Shown piece after piece: positions 1 to 31,800 of a stretch of DNA of 64,000 nt; position 1 is the first letter of the stretch; every line of letters begins with the position of its first letter. The notes beneath the pieces were generated by a model. That model was not told the DNA's origin, did not search any database, and was given only the letters and a program-made list of their open reading frames with translations. The stretch comes from Monarcha castaneiventris obscurior (taxonomy: Eukaryota > Chordata > Aves > Passeriformes > Monarchidae): positions 15,869,001 to 15,933,000 of the forward strand of contig JAMPIT010000434.1 of the NCBI GenBank assembly GCA_026261815.1, in the 5' to 3' direction. The position numbers and the translations under genes are program-made.

Positions 1-704
1 CCTTTTTTCTTGACCCTAAAAATGCATAAGCTGAACATAAACAACCACCTCACATAATCAAACAAATTCTTTCTGTATTAAAATGTTTAAAATGTTGCCC
101 ATTGTGAACACATCAGTCAAAGTGAGCGGAAAGGAGGGTTAATACACGTGAAGAAATTGAAATATCTCCTTTAAAAAGCTACTTTAATAACACATATATT
201 TTGTTATTAGCAAAGATAGTGCAAATGCAGAGTGTGCAATGCTAGCAATTACTATATTATGACTGTAGCAAAAGAATGGGGTTGTATTTCATTTTCTACA
301 GAAAATAACAATGTACCTGATTTAAATCAGGAAGCAGCAGACAATATCAAGATCAAACCCACCTCCTGTTAAAGAAAAGGAAGAAAATTCCTTTACACTT
401 ATTGTCATTATTAACCCACTCTTTGAAAGGTTCTTTGTAGAAAACCTCTCCGTTTGGGAAATTCACAACATGATTAGAACTTAAGAAATGGTTTCGTTTG
501 CCTACGCCTAAAGAGAGCAATTATAAAAATTGGTGAAGTATTTCAGAAAAGAGAGCAGGTTTCTAGATACAGGAGAAAATACTGGAAGATAAAACTGAAT
601 TTTTGACACGAAGGCTTGGAGTCAGGGAATGTAAATGTTTGGAGAGAGCAGAGTTCATATGTAGGGAGGCAGATTGCAGTTCTCGGTGTTGTTTTGTTTG
701 GCTG

Positions 705-802
705 CGGGAACACCTTGGCGCTTTCTCCGAGCTCCCTCTCGTGAGCGGCCGCCGCCAGTGCACCCAGAGCGGCCCCGCAGAGCTCGGACGAGCCGCAGCT
801 TC
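705..802. promoter_or_regulatory. Isolated CpG-rich patch
   Basis: About 100 bases with many CpG dinucleotides, including a GCGGCCGC (NotI) site near 747, inside otherwise AT-rich DNA. No splice-linked coding exon is visible around it. It could be a small orphan CpG island, an enhancer, or the promoter of an unannotated non-coding transcript. The sequence shows only the composition. Confidence 0.35.
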
Positions 803-2939
803 ACAGCCACTGGGGCCCCAAAAGACCTTCCAAAGAGAAATGTCTGCTGCCAAACGATACCCAAATACGTCTGCCTTTCCTAGAAGGGACAGGATACTAA
901 CAGAAGGACACGCCAGACACCCCGAACCAAAACCCCAACTCTGAAGAGCTCATCACTCCTCACTGCAGTGGGAAAAAACTACACTTGAGGAATAAGCCCT
1001 ATAAACAGTCACAGCAGTGTTCAGACAGCAAACACTACCCATTTGAGAAGTGAAATATTAGACGACTTTTTAATACTAATTAAAAAGGTGTTTAACAGCA
1101 AGGACTTAAAGCTTCCGTCTTCCAAGGAACCTTTTCTTTTACCAGGAGGTAAATGTTAGCTTCAGTTTTTGATGAACTACACTTTAATTTAATTAAACCA
1201 TTCTACATCTGATTCTTACTTGTAAAACATCTTGCATGACTCCTCAACAATGCAGAGAACTAATAAACTACTTGTTTTCATAAGATGTTTAGATGCTGTG
1301 CAAATGAAGGCAGGAATTGCAGAAATAAGGAACACAGCTTAGTACAAGCATTACTGATATTATCTTACTCTGAATTAGACTGTTTAGACCCTAACTTAGA
1401 TTAATTCCTCTGAAATATGAGGAAGGGAATTCTGAAAGGAACAGTAAAGTTTCCCTTATGCATAGGACAGGAAACCACCTTGCCATGTTAGAAACATCAC
1501 TACCTTTCAAATAAGTTATACTGGCCCAAAGGTACAGCTCTATATTCCAGCATCTGTGTTAAACAGTAGGGCTGGTAAAAAACATCTAATTAAATCCTTT
1601 TACTGCTATTTGCTGTGCAATTTGGGATAATTAAAGAAACGGTGCCAATGAAGTGTAAAACTTTTAGTTGTTGCCTGTGCTATTGGAAAGGGAACACCAA
1701 AGAGCAAACACAAGAAACTGAATCAAGATCTGACCTGAAAAAAATTTCTTCACAGATTGTTGGGACAACAAAGATTGGGGACAGCAAATTTTAAGGTTTG
1801 TTTTTCTTTTTACTTCTGAAGGTAAATAGGCCTTAGATAGTGTAATGGTCTAGATTACATCATCAGCAACTGAAAGTTTGTTTGTTTGTTTTTTAATCAT
1901 ATATTCAATCTGCCATGAGGGGATTTACTAGTAAAATGTTCCACCACTGTCAAACATAATTTTTCAAGGTACTCCTATCTTTCAAAGTCTCAGAGACCTG
2001 GTTTTTACAATACACCATGGAAGGGACCGACCTTGCTTATTAACAAGGCTGCAACTAAACAACAGGATCACCACCAGAGCTTAGAAATTTATTCCTATCT
2101 GAAACAAGAGTAAGCCAGTAATTAAAAAAAAAAACAAAACCCACAAATCACAAATGTCAACGAACAACTTGAATTTCTGAAAATCTTCTAGATCTCACAT
2201 GAGACTAATTTACTTCCTAGTCTAAAACCAATAAAAATAGTCCTGGCCTTTGAAATCCTGCTGGCTTATTTAACCTGGCTTTGCTCCTGAAGAAAGACAG
2301 CCTGCAATTTTGAATATCCTGTGGCAGTGAGGCAGAGCATGCCAGCCATCAAATTCTAGTTGTTCATTCCACTGACTGGAAAAATGCTTGCCGTTTGATT
2401 TCTTTTATAGGGCCACATTTGAGCAAGCAACATTTATAGAGATGACTTACCTAATTAGGTTCAGAGAGTGATTTGCTATCTCAGCAATAGTTTTTAAATG
2501 TACAAATCTAGACAGAGAGGCATTTTGTAAACAGGTGTGAATGACACTGCTCCATCAAGCATTAAATTGGAGCTGCTCCTGAAAAATTGTATCTCTTGTG
2601 CATTTAAGTTCCCAATGTTTTGCCAACTGCAGTGTTTTCACACCAAATATTTTTTGTGGTATACAGCCAATGATATTTAAGCATAATCTCTCACCCTTCT
2701 AATAGTGGCATGAAACAGCCTCCTGTGTGCATCTCACATCTTTGAGGAGATCAAAATTCTCTCTGAGGAGTACCCCAGCCTTTGAAACAGGGCTACAAAA
2801 CAGATAATGACTGAGGGAAAACACCTGATACTTGCGGGCAAGTTTTGCATTTCCAAAGGAGCAACAGCTGCGAAAAGAGGAAACCATTTTACCTCCTGAC
2901 AACTCAGTGATACTTGCACTAATCTGTGCCGGGGATGTG

Positions 2940-3310
2940 ATCACCAGGCCCCGGAGAGCACCGGGATGGCCGCTCCCCTCAGCCTTCACCCGTGAGGGCA
3001 ACGCGCCCCACCCCCAGCTGGGGGAAAATTTTGCTCTTCACACCTTTTCCCTCACACTCGGGTGTGACTTTCATGCTGTAGGAGGAGAAAGTGTCTCAGT
3101 AAGACAAGAGCAGCGAATCCTACCGGCTCCCGACCGTGCTGGCTGGCGATGGCCCGCGGTGCCCTCAGCCCGCCCCGGCGCCCTCAGCCCGCCCCGGCCC
3201 CACACGAGAGCCCGCCACAGAAGGAAGGCGGGAACTCGCCCCTCACAGAAACAGCAGCGCCCACCTCGCTCCGCTCCGAACTGGCCGGGCCCGGCCCTGC
3301 TGCACAAAAC
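2940..3310. promoter_or_regulatory. CpG-rich patch next to a CR1 repeat
   Basis: A GC- and CpG-rich stretch directly left of a CR1 fragment. It contains a 19-base tandem duplication at 3161-3198. No TATA box or splice-linked exon is evident. It may be an orphan CpG island; no function is claimed. Confidence 0.35.
3161..3198. repeat. 19-bp direct tandem duplication
   Basis: Two identical adjacent copies of GCCCTCAGCCCGCCCCGGC, at 3161-3179 and 3180-3198, in the second CpG patch. Confidence 0.85.
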
Positions 3311-3479
3311 ACTCCTGTTACAGGCTGCTCTCAGTCTTCTCAAGCTATTCCCCCTCTCACACTGGCACATTAAGTGTTTAAACGTGGAAGAGGGATTGAG
3401 GTGTTGGCCCCTCACAGGCAGGCAGAGATGGGTGTGGCTCAGGTTTCGGTGGCACTTAATTGGGGAAAAATATTCACAA

Positions 3480-4020
3480 AACAGGGTTGGAAGGCACCTC
3501 TGGACATCATCCAGTCCAAACCCTCTGCCCAGGCAGGGTCACCTGGAGCAGTTAGCAAAAAACACATCCCAGCTGGGTTTGGAATGGCTCCAGAGAGGGA
3601 GACTCCATGACCTCCCTGAGCAGCTGTTCCAGTGCTCTGCCACCCTCGGTGTGAAGTTATTCCTCATGCTGGAGGTGAAACTTCTTGTGCTTTAGTTTAT
3701 GGCCATTGCTCCTTGTCCTGCTGCTGGACACCACTGAAAGAGTCTGCCACCACCCTTTTGGCACCCACATTGGAGATATTTACAAGCATTAATCACCTCT
3801 CTCAGCCCTCTTTTCCCCAGTCTAAACAGGCCCAGCTTCCCCAATGTCTCCTCATCAGGCTCCATTCCCTTTATCATCTTTGTGCCCTCTGCTGGACCCA
3901 CTCCAGGAGCTCCATGTCTCTCTTACTGGGGAACCCAGAACTGGACACAGCACATCAGCTGTGGCCTCAGCTGGGCCAAGCAGAGAGGCAGGATCATCTC
4001 CCTCGACCAGTGAAGAGAAT
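3480..4020 (-). mobile_element. CR1 LINE fragment (3' end)
   Basis: The plus strand reads as the reverse complement of a CR1 3' region. It begins with a GGTTGGAAGGCACCTCTGGA-like block and passes through 'cagctgttccagtgctctgc', 'ctccttgtcctgctgctgga' and 'ctctgctggacccactcca'. It ends at 'atctccctcgacc', the part nearest the ORF2 end. The element's own sense strand is therefore minus. It is 5'-truncated and diverged, and no intact reverse transcriptase frame remains. CR1 is the dominant LINE of birds and other sauropsids. Confidence 0.9.
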
Positions 4021-4204
4021 GGTTTTGGATCTGCTGAGAAATCAAATCATTAAACAGATGAAGGGCTTGAGGAAAGAAGATAAGGTTTCAGCCACAAGTA
4101 GTGAACCCCAGGAGGAAAAAAAATCACATAAAACAGACAGCAAAAGTTAAATACACATCAATTGTTCACACAGTTTTCAAACTAATGTCTGAAAGACCTG
4201 TATT

Positions 4205-4519
4205 CTTAAAGTAAAACATAATTTTTATTCTGTTTTATTAGAAACATCACACAGAGAGGTAGAGCCTTTCACAAGCACATGTGAGCCCGTTTCTCCCTGG
4301 AGGGTTAGTTTCTCTGGCTATACACTGTTAGGACCTTTGGCAGAGCCAAGCAGAGCTGCTGAGAGGGGCACACAGCGCAGGGGAGCGAACTGCAGCAGGG
4401 CTCTGGCAGGGAAAGGGCAAGTCAAGGTTAGCTAGGAAATTCAGGTTTTCTAGCATTACAGTAAAATGAAGAGCAAAAAAACGCATGTCTCTGGACTTGG
4501 GTTTCTTCCATGACAATTT
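4205..4519 (-). other. ANXA2: ANXA2 3' untranslated region
   Basis: The roughly 315-base trailer runs from the TGA stop to the expected cleavage site and contains no obvious AU-rich destabilising pentamer cluster. Its low-coordinate end is inferred from the poly(A) signals. Confidence 0.65.
4224..4239 (-). terminator. ANXA2: ANXA2 tandem poly(A) signals
   Basis: Two AATAAA hexamers on the minus strand (4239-4234 and 4229-4224) lie about 280 bases after the ANXA2 stop codon. Cleavage is expected near 4205-4215. Two signals only ten bases apart suggest one strong site. Confidence 0.75.
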
Positions 4520-24037
<19,518 letters not shown>

Positions 24038-27000
24038 CTTGAAAGAATGCTGGAAGGAGAGAAAAAAAAGCCAAAGCTGATTTAAATACATTTACAGTTA
24101 CATCAGTGTGTTACACTAGTCTTGAAGCACTGCAGCACTTCAAGTGACACAGTCCAATGGCTCTGCTAATACCAAGCAGGAAAGATTTAAGAGTTTCCAA
24201 GCCACATCACCATTAATAATGCAACAGCAAGAGGTCTTCATTCCACTGTACAATAAAAATTCCTTAATGCATTTCTTATGCATTTTAAATACTTGCACAG
24301 GAATTGGAGAATCTCTGCTTCAGAAACAGAGCCTAAGCTGACAACTCAGTACCAGGAAAATTATTCACAAACATTATAGCTTGGTCCAGCTCAAAGTCAA
24401 AGAACAGCAACAAGTAGTAGCATTTAAACCAGATGCCCAATTCCTCAAGTACTCAGGAAATGCAGTGGAACTATTTCTTTTCACGCAGACATTTTACAAA
24501 GCCATAATAACCCTGTTCAATCTTTAACCCTGGATGCTGGGTCTTGTGGTTTTGTTCTAGCTCCCCAGAACAAACACCACTTAGTAACATGATTATCAGA
24601 AATGAGGTAATAAGGACTATCTTAAAGAGGTAGCTCCAAAAATAAGAGCCATTGTGGCAAGTTAATCAATATCAATGCTCCATGGCCAGGACCAGGATAA
24701 CACCTTGCTTGTATATGTAAAAAAATAGGGAAAACCCCAACCCTCAGACACATGTTGCAGAAATGAACATTGACGTGATAAGCTTGTGTTACAATACTTC
24801 ACCTTTTTTACACTGTTGTTTCTGATCAGGGAGTTTGCCAGAGCTGTGTTACTGTTTTAGTGAAAGGGTCTCTCAACCAAGGAAAGCTTTTCCAAAGGTT
24901 GTAAGCCAGGGACAATATTTAAAAGGCTTGATGCATTCCCAAAACCCTGCTCTCAAATTTCTCTGTGGAAAGGACAGACACGGCCACTCACATCCCATCA
25001 CCCAGGATGGCATCTGCAGCAAACATTATTTGCTGTTAAAATGAAAGCTTTTTTCCCCAGGACCTCTACAATTCAGCTGCAGAGAGTGTTAGCAAACCAG
25101 GAAAAGAGCTGGCTTGAGGAGAGGGGAAAGGGCAGCAGCACCTCAAAACCAGGGACATTCCACTAATTGATAAGTGAGAGTGAGACCAAAATTGCCCTGT
25201 TTCCAGCTGGGTGCCACACCCTTCACTTCCACACTGTCACCGGTTCCCCAGTCCAGGTCCTTGGCTCCCTGCCTCCCCGGACAACTCCCAGCTATTGAGC
25301 AGCCAGTCGTGGCTATGTCCTTTCAACTGGTTTTCAGAAGGTGTTTTAATCCTCCATCGGCCACTCTTCTGATAGGACAGGGGCTTCCTCAGTACCAGCC
25401 ACCCAGGCCAATTTCCCAGATAAACCAAACTCCTCTCTACTCAATGACCAATTAAGGGCTTGGAGAACCAGAAAGAAGTTTGCAATGGTTTCTTAATAAT
25501 GGTGATCTGGTTAAAATTCTAGAAAAAGTGTTCATTTCTTAATTTTAGTTCCTGTAAAACTAGCTAGTGTTACAAGAATAAAACACAGCAGCACAATTAC
25601 AGTATTTTTGTAGAGTAACTGCTGTTATCTCACCTTTCCTCACTTAGAATACAGAAGGAGAACCTTCCATCTTCTGAAACAATCTAGGTTTAAATAACAA
25701 AAGCAACTTTACTTCAAGCAAAAAATAAGATTTCAGGGGAAGAAAAGTAAGACAGAAAACAAAATGACAGTCATGCACTGATATATTTGAGAGTATTTTT
25801 TTTTCAGAGGAAAAATCCAACCCAGGCCTTTAAAGACAGGTTGCAGAAGTTGTAATAAGCTGCTACTTGCTGTTGGCACTATTAACCACGCTGGTTAGAG
25901 GGGATTGATATATTCCTGAGTTATAAAATTCTTAATGTTTACACTTAATAAAATGAAGAGCCTATCTGTGAGACCTTTGTACTCCAACAGTATTTCAAAC
26001 ACTACCAAAGATGAGCAACTGAAGTCCTTTAGCCTTGCCTGTCACAAAGAAAATACCAGCGAGAGCTGAAGCAAAGCAACTGCAGCATAACCTTTCACAT
26101 TAAAAAAAAAAAAAAATCACTCAACAGCTTTTTGCAAGACTACTGTTTCTAAATTGATTAAAATCCACACTGAATCAGGTTTGTTGGAACAAAACACTTG
26201 ATCAGAGTCCAGGAACAGAACTAACACACCCTCACATAGAGCTGGAACTCCAGGTTCATATCACCAGCACACAACAATGCTATAGCAACTGACTGCCCAT
26301 CAAAGCCAGCTGGCAAAAGAAAAAAATGGGAGTTCTTGCAAGAAACTTTGCAGAGAAAGATTTTTTATCCAGAGAACAAACACAGCTCTTGTCACACCCT
26401 GCTCTGTAAAGCACTCGTATTTGAGAACAGACTCTCACTGTTCTCTGATGGATGGACTGATTTTATCTGATGTAGTTTTGACAAGTTCTGGATAGGTTTA
26501 AACATGTAAATAGAAAATACTTGCACTAGCCTGTTCTTCCTTACACGGGGAAGGAATCAAGTTTTACCTTCCAGCTGTAAACTAATACTTCAATACCTTA
26601 AGGCAAGTTTCTACAACCAATTTCCAAATGCACATTACACAATCCTGAATCACATTATTCTGCTAAAAGAGATGGCATGTTTTGACCTCAACCCTCCCAG
26701 AAAGCACTGGTTTGCAGGTCTGTTATTATACCAGCCCAGTCTCTATTCACCAACTTATCCCCATAACTGTTTGGTAGCGGAAGAATGTGTGCTTAAAAGC
26801 AGCCCCTTATCATGATTCCCAGGGCCAGCTCACACACATTAAGGAAAAAACCCCTGTGTTCCATGGAAAAGTTTCAGGTATGCACAAACAACGGCATTGC
26901 TCAATAAGCAGAGTTAGCATTTTAAGAAGCACTTATTATACTAAGCAGAGATCTGAGCAAAGGGTGTTCCCAGACATCTGAGCCAAGGAAACGGCATCCC

Positions 27001-27839
27001 CAGAATGAGAGAATGGAAACTCTTCCCCTTGAAGCACATCTGTGTCCAAAAACTAGGGCAAGCCTGTTAACAGAGGAGATGAGGGAGAGGGAGGAAGACC
27101 TGCAGCATCTGCTGTAAATGAAACAAGGGCTCAAAATAATTCATTTATATACAGTGCTAAACAGGAGTACAAATAGGCCAGGGCCTATCTCCTCAAATCA
27201 TCCAACACGGTTTAGCACATCATTTAAAGCCACTATTTGGAGCAAAAAGAAAACCAATCATCTTTAAAGAACAGAATTTCAAAACCCATTAAACCACACT
27301 TGCACAAACATAATTGAACCATTCTCTTCCACAGACACTGCTAATAACCCAGGAAATCCCATTCCAGGAAGATACTATGCACATACAAAACTAAGGACTT
27401 AAGTTTCTTCAAATTCAAATTATTCTCACTTTTGAGACTTTGCAGGAAAACCTGTTGTGTTTGGGGTTTTTTTTTGTTCATCAAGACAATCTACACCAAA
27501 TGTTAGCCAACGGAAACCATACTCACTAGGGTTGCTTATCACAACCAGCTCTACCAACAGAAGGCACACACAGGGATAAATCACTCAAGAGCCCACAGGT
27601 TCCAAGAGTCTTTCATTCTTGACCTGTACGCGGGGGTCTGCACGTCTGTGCAAACACAGCATTTGAATATGAACATAAGAACTAATGTTAAACAGAAGTA
27701 AAGCTGCCATGTATAAGCGCATAACTCACTTCTGCATGACTATCCTGAAACCATTTCACTTCTCTTTCAGCTAAAATACCTGGCAACATTACTCTCTTCT
27801 ACCTCCCCTCCTCACTCGAGGAGGAAGTGGTGTCCGAGC

Positions 27840-27846
27840 TGACTCA
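27840..27846. promoter_or_regulatory. AP-1 (TRE) consensus in ANXA2 intron 1
   Basis: Exact TGACTCA at the edge of the CpG island, about 0.9 kb downstream of the inferred ANXA2 start. A single 7-mer match, so function is uncertain. Confidence 0.35.
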
Positions 27847-28625
27847 CAAGCCAAAAGGCAGCAGCAGGCTCTCCGCAATTCTGCTCATGGTCGGGCAGGG
27901 TGGGGGCAGAGCCACGCCCAAGCCTGGCTGTGCGAGCAAGGAGGCGCTCGGGGCTCCGGGGCGCATCGCGGGGGAGTGCAAAGGCAATCCCCGGGGAGGG
28001 CAGACGCCCGCCCGGCACTGCCCTGCGGGACTTTCCTGTTGCCCGTGCCAGCGGCTGCATCTGCAGCGGCTCCGGCAGCCGCGGCCGCACCCTGGGCGAG
28101 AAGGGAAGGGAAACGAAGGAGCAGCTGCCTCCGGTGGGCTCTGGGCTCCGCCGTGTCTATAGGAGCAATTCCAGCCTCGCTCCAGCTGAATGAACACCGC
28201 CTTCAGCGAGCCTGGCTGGCGGCACAGCTTCTCTGCAAGCCTCCGCGCCGAGAAGCGAACTTACAAAACCGTGGTCAACCCAGCTGAGCGTTTGTATACC
28301 TTAACAACGAGAAGAAGTGACTATCTGGGGAAGTTGACGAAGTTTGGGACCGGTTCCTCCTTTCTGAGCGCTGCCACCACACGCACTGTTGCTGCGGGGC
28401 GCACAAAGCTTCCCGACGGCTGCCTCGCCCACGGCCCCACCGTCCCAACGTGGACCCGAGCATGGAAAAGTAACGGGCGGGCAGGGCCGGAGGAAGAGGA
28501 GCCGGGCGAGGGTGCGGGAGGGCGGCGGCCGCCGCGGCCACCGCCCCGCTCCTCATGGTGCCCGCGCAGCGCCCGCTCCGCTCCCGCCGCAGCAGCGGCT
28601 CCCGCAGCGCGACCCCCGCCCGCAG

Positions 28626-28643
28626 CCCGGCCCGGCCCGGCCC
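28626..28643 (-). promoter_or_regulatory. G-quadruplex motif, start of ANXA2 intron 1
   Basis: On the minus strand, four GGG runs are separated by CC loops (GGGCCGGGCCGGGCCGGG), about 50 bases after the exon 1 donor. This is the classical G4 pattern with very short loops on the non-template strand. Confidence 0.6.
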
Positions 28644-28694
28644 GGCGGCGCTGCCGCCTCCCCCGCTGCTGCTGCGCTGCCGCCGAGGGCTCAC

Positions 28695-28748
28695 CTGGCT
28701 GGGGCGGGCAGGGCGGCTCCGGCGGCGGCTCGGGCGGCTCTGGCAGCG
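28695..28748 (-). other. ANXA2: ANXA2 exon 1 (non-coding, 5' UTR)
   Basis: Inferred first exon. It ends at a strong donor, CCAGCCAG|gtgagcc (28695/28694), in the CpG island. The upstream end is an estimate from a TATA-like element about 30 bases before it. ANXA2 of other vertebrates also has a short non-coding first exon with the ATG in exon 2. An mRNA 5' end is needed to fix the start. Confidence 0.55.
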
Positions 28749-28775
28749 GCTGGGGCCCGCGGCGGCCCGGGCGGG

Positions 28776-28783
28776 GTTTTGTA
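28776..28783 (-). promoter_or_regulatory. ANXA2: TATA-like element of ANXA2
   Basis: TACAAAAC on the minus strand is the only AT-rich octamer in a long GC-only stretch, about 80 bases upstream of the exon 1 donor. It is a weak TATA-box variant, called from its position and isolation. Confidence 0.4.
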
Positions 28784-28829
28784 GGGCCGGGCGGGCCCTT
28801 CCCGCCCCGGCGCCCCCCCGGCACGGCGC

Positions 28830-28836
28830 TGACTCA
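28830..28836. promoter_or_regulatory. AP-1 (TRE) consensus upstream of ANXA2
   Basis: Exact TGACTCA about 50 bases upstream of the TATA-like element, between GC boxes. The position suits a proximal promoter element and would fit induction by Jun/Fos. Confidence 0.45.
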
Positions 28837-31800
28837 CCCGGCCGCGCCCGACTCCGGCGGAGGACGGGGACGGGGTGGGCAAGGGTAGGGCAGCAGCAGC
28901 CTCTCCCTCTGCACCCGTGCCCCGTCGGACGCCTACGGGTCTTCCGAGGTTGCGGGGACGCCGGGAGCAGCGCCCTGGGCTGTAGGGTCGGGGCTCAGCC
29001 CTCACCCCCAGCCCCGCTCCTCCACCTGCCCGGGGGCCGCCCAGATTTCGGATGCGACCCCGCGGTGCCCCCGGCGAAGGCAGCCCCGTACGCCTCCCCC
29101 CAGCCCTCGGCCCAGCGCTCCCGGGGTAGCAAGTGCTTGTTGCAGCCCGTGCTTTAGGTTCCCCAGGGCAGCGCGGCTGTGACAGCGCTGGGGCACCCGA
29201 GACCCAGGTGCCCGGCCCCGGGCCCGAACGCCCCCGCCCCAGCAAGCCGGGCACTCCCTGCCCAAGAGTAAGAACTGGGCTCATACACGGCAAACCACGA
29301 TCCCGACAGTGTGCAGGTGGGGCCCAGCCTGCTTCCCGCAAGCAGTGCTCAGAGTTCAGGGGGTATCTGAGCTGGAAGAAGCCTAAACGGCCTCTGCCAC
29401 AAGCAATAAATGCTAGAAGAATGAGACACAAGCTCTGCTCTGAGGCTCACTGAATCATGCTGATAACCCGAACAGGCCTACCACACCCAACACAGGGACA
29501 GGAAATCAAAGCTTCTCCCAGTGCAAGTAATGAAAACTCAATTATAGAATCCCAAGTGTTACACTTGTAACAAAAGCAAAATATAGTTAAAAAGTATTGC
29601 CAGATCTTCCGTTGGATCACTTGAGATTACTGCTTCACCTCAATAGCACGGACAATTTACTGGTCATCGACCTTGAATACTGCAGAAAGCAGCAAGCACT
29701 CCCCACCCCCAATACAAGCAGTTATTCCTTTAACATCAGAGTGGTTTTCTTAATCCCCTGCAGGTGAATAGATTTACATAGATCTTTCAAGAATATGTTG
29801 TCTCACAGTGGATTTGATTCTGCGAAGAGATATTTGTCTCTGCTAGAAGTATTTTTTGTAGGCATAGATAAAGATGGCAGACACGGGGTAAAAAAGTTTT
29901 AGGCTTAGCCAGGTGCACAAAAACAGTGGTGGCAAAAGCTGGTAAACACAAAAGAGACGAGAACATGGCTGAGAGACACTGTAACTGCTAGGATGAAACA
30001 GGATCAGCAGTACAAAAAGGGAGAAATATTAGGAAATACGACATTCACTTCAAACATGGAGGTAACAGAGTGGACACATGAACTGGTCATTGCAGAAGGT
30101 GAAAATAATGTTAATACACCTTTGCTGGTTAAACAAGTGACATGAAGGGGAGAGCCACAGGAAAAGGCATATCACGGAGCAGCGTTTTGTCAGAAAATGT
30201 CGGTGCCAATATTGCATTAGTTTGACACATTAGCTTTCTTTTTGGCAAGGCCACTGTGGTTATTTCTCTGTGTATTAAGGAACCTGTCTTTCAAAATTAA
30301 TTCCTGGCTATTCCACTTCAACCAGTGTCTGTCACAAACAGTTAAACAGATAATTTCCCCCTGCTTTTCAGGTTTCTTAGGAAAAAAACCATCACTGGCA
30401 ACTTGGAAATGTTATTCACAGAGCGAAAATACTTAAAAGTCCTAGAAGTAACAACCATTCTGTACTGCAGTATTCATTAAGGGCTTGAAATAGGGATATG
30501 CAGCCAGAGAGCCAGTTTGCCTCCTAATGGCTGCACAATCCCTCAGGGACAGGTTTTTTAACCCCCATCTCTTGTCAAACATTCTTAATACAAAAGCAGA
30601 AAAGCATAACCACAACACCCTCAGCTAAAGAAAGTGTTTTCAACATATATGTTGGATTTTTGTACACAATCTACTGAGTCACATATTAATGAATTGAGGA
30701 AGAACATAATCATTCTCTTACCTGAAGGTCCATTTATCTTTCAGTCTTCCACTGCAGCCTGTTTCAATGACACTACTACTTCCATTTCCTTAGAAATTTG
30801 TTACCTTTTTAACAATTCAATCATTCTTAAAATACAAAGTAGCTCATAAACCACCATTAATTTTGGCTAACTACATCTTCATATAAACAGTTTGCAAAAA
30901 GTTTGATACCAAGCAAGCTATTATTACAACCAACAGCTTCAGAAATAGTCTCTAACATCCAACTCAATCATCAGTTAGTCAATCTCAGAATCACACACTG
31001 ACCTCAGTTCAAAACAGTCAGGAACCTCTGAACTTACACAAACTTCAGGGACTGCTGAAGTGATTTCAAAAGAAAAAAGATTGACAATAGGAAAAAAACC
31101 CAGTATATTCAGAGTCATGAAGATACAAACATATTCAAACATGTTACAAATTCCCTCAATTGCTCTCTGCATATGTAGGTCAACTGACATCAAAGGCATT
31201 TGTCCCAGCTGAAGAATTTAAGTAGTATGAACAGCAGAAAACACAGTCACGCTTTTGGCAGAACAACCAACCCCTAATACCAAAGCCATTCATCCTGCCC
31301 ATGGAAATATGATATATTCTTCACACCTTTAAGAAAAATGTCTGCAAAACCAGTGATTTAAGGAAGGCTGACTGAGCGAATAGGAAAGCCTTCTGTTATC
31401 TGCCAAACAGGGAAAGGGAATTCATTCATGGGAGAACAGCAGCCAAGTGCCTGTGTCACTTTTTAAAATGAGACCTTAAGACTCTATGTCATATAGGTTA
31501 TTTCTGAAGATTTACCCAGAACTTGAAGGGTTTGTACAGCATGTATCCCAAGGGGTTCTGGTCTGTGACCACTGCTCCTGAGCACTACTGTCAGCTTTAG
31601 GCTGGATAAAAGGCTGGGACAAGGACTGCACTTCCCTCAAGCCCAGGGTCTCTTGTGTCTGCCTCATAGGTATTTACTGGAAGAAACATGCTTCAACTAG
31701 TAAGGCAGTGCCAAGAAAGGTTTTCAATTTGTTTTCACATTGTTTGTTCCCTGCACTCCCTTAAAATACCTGCATAGAAGGTGATATTTTAAATCACCAG

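Larger units (their letters stand above)
1..3479. other. Intergenic flank downstream of ANXA2
   Basis: AT-rich sequence with no exon chain, RNA gene or recognisable protein. It holds the two CpG-rich patches listed separately. Open frames here, including one of 287 codons at 2832-3695, run through the second CpG patch and into a CR1 repeat and do not resemble a known protein. In human the gene beyond ANXA2 on this side is FOXB1, so the flank may hold regulatory DNA, but that is inference only. Confidence 0.6.
24050..28694 (-). other. ANXA2: ANXA2 intron 1
   Basis: A 4.6-kb intron between the non-coding exon 1 and the ATG exon. It runs from donor CCAG|gtgagc at 28694 to acceptor tccttccag at 24050. 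Its 5' part is in the CpG island and holds an AP-1 site and a G-quadruplex motif. The rest is AT-rich with no recognised element. Confidence 0.7.
27880..29240. promoter_or_regulatory. ANXA2: CpG island at the ANXA2 promoter
   Basis: About 1.3 kb of very GC- and CpG-rich sequence with many GC boxes, covering ANXA2 exon 1. Several long open frames on both strands here (up to 246 codons) are a by-product of low stop-codon density. They are Pro/Arg/Ala/Gly-rich and are not called as genes. Confidence 0.85.

Noticed and set aside
2832..3695. 287-codon plus-strand open frame
   Set aside because: It crosses a CpG-rich patch and runs into an antisense CR1 fragment. The peptide has no known domain.
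3632..4150. 172-codon plus-strand open frame
   Set aside because: It lies almost wholly inside the CR1 fragment read on the antisense strand.
28190..29431. Long open frames (up to 246 codons) on both strands around the ANXA2 promoter
   Set aside because: They overlap one another in several frames, are dominated by Pro, Arg, Ala and Gly, and lie in a CpG island where stop codons are rare. No domain or splice-linked exon supports them.
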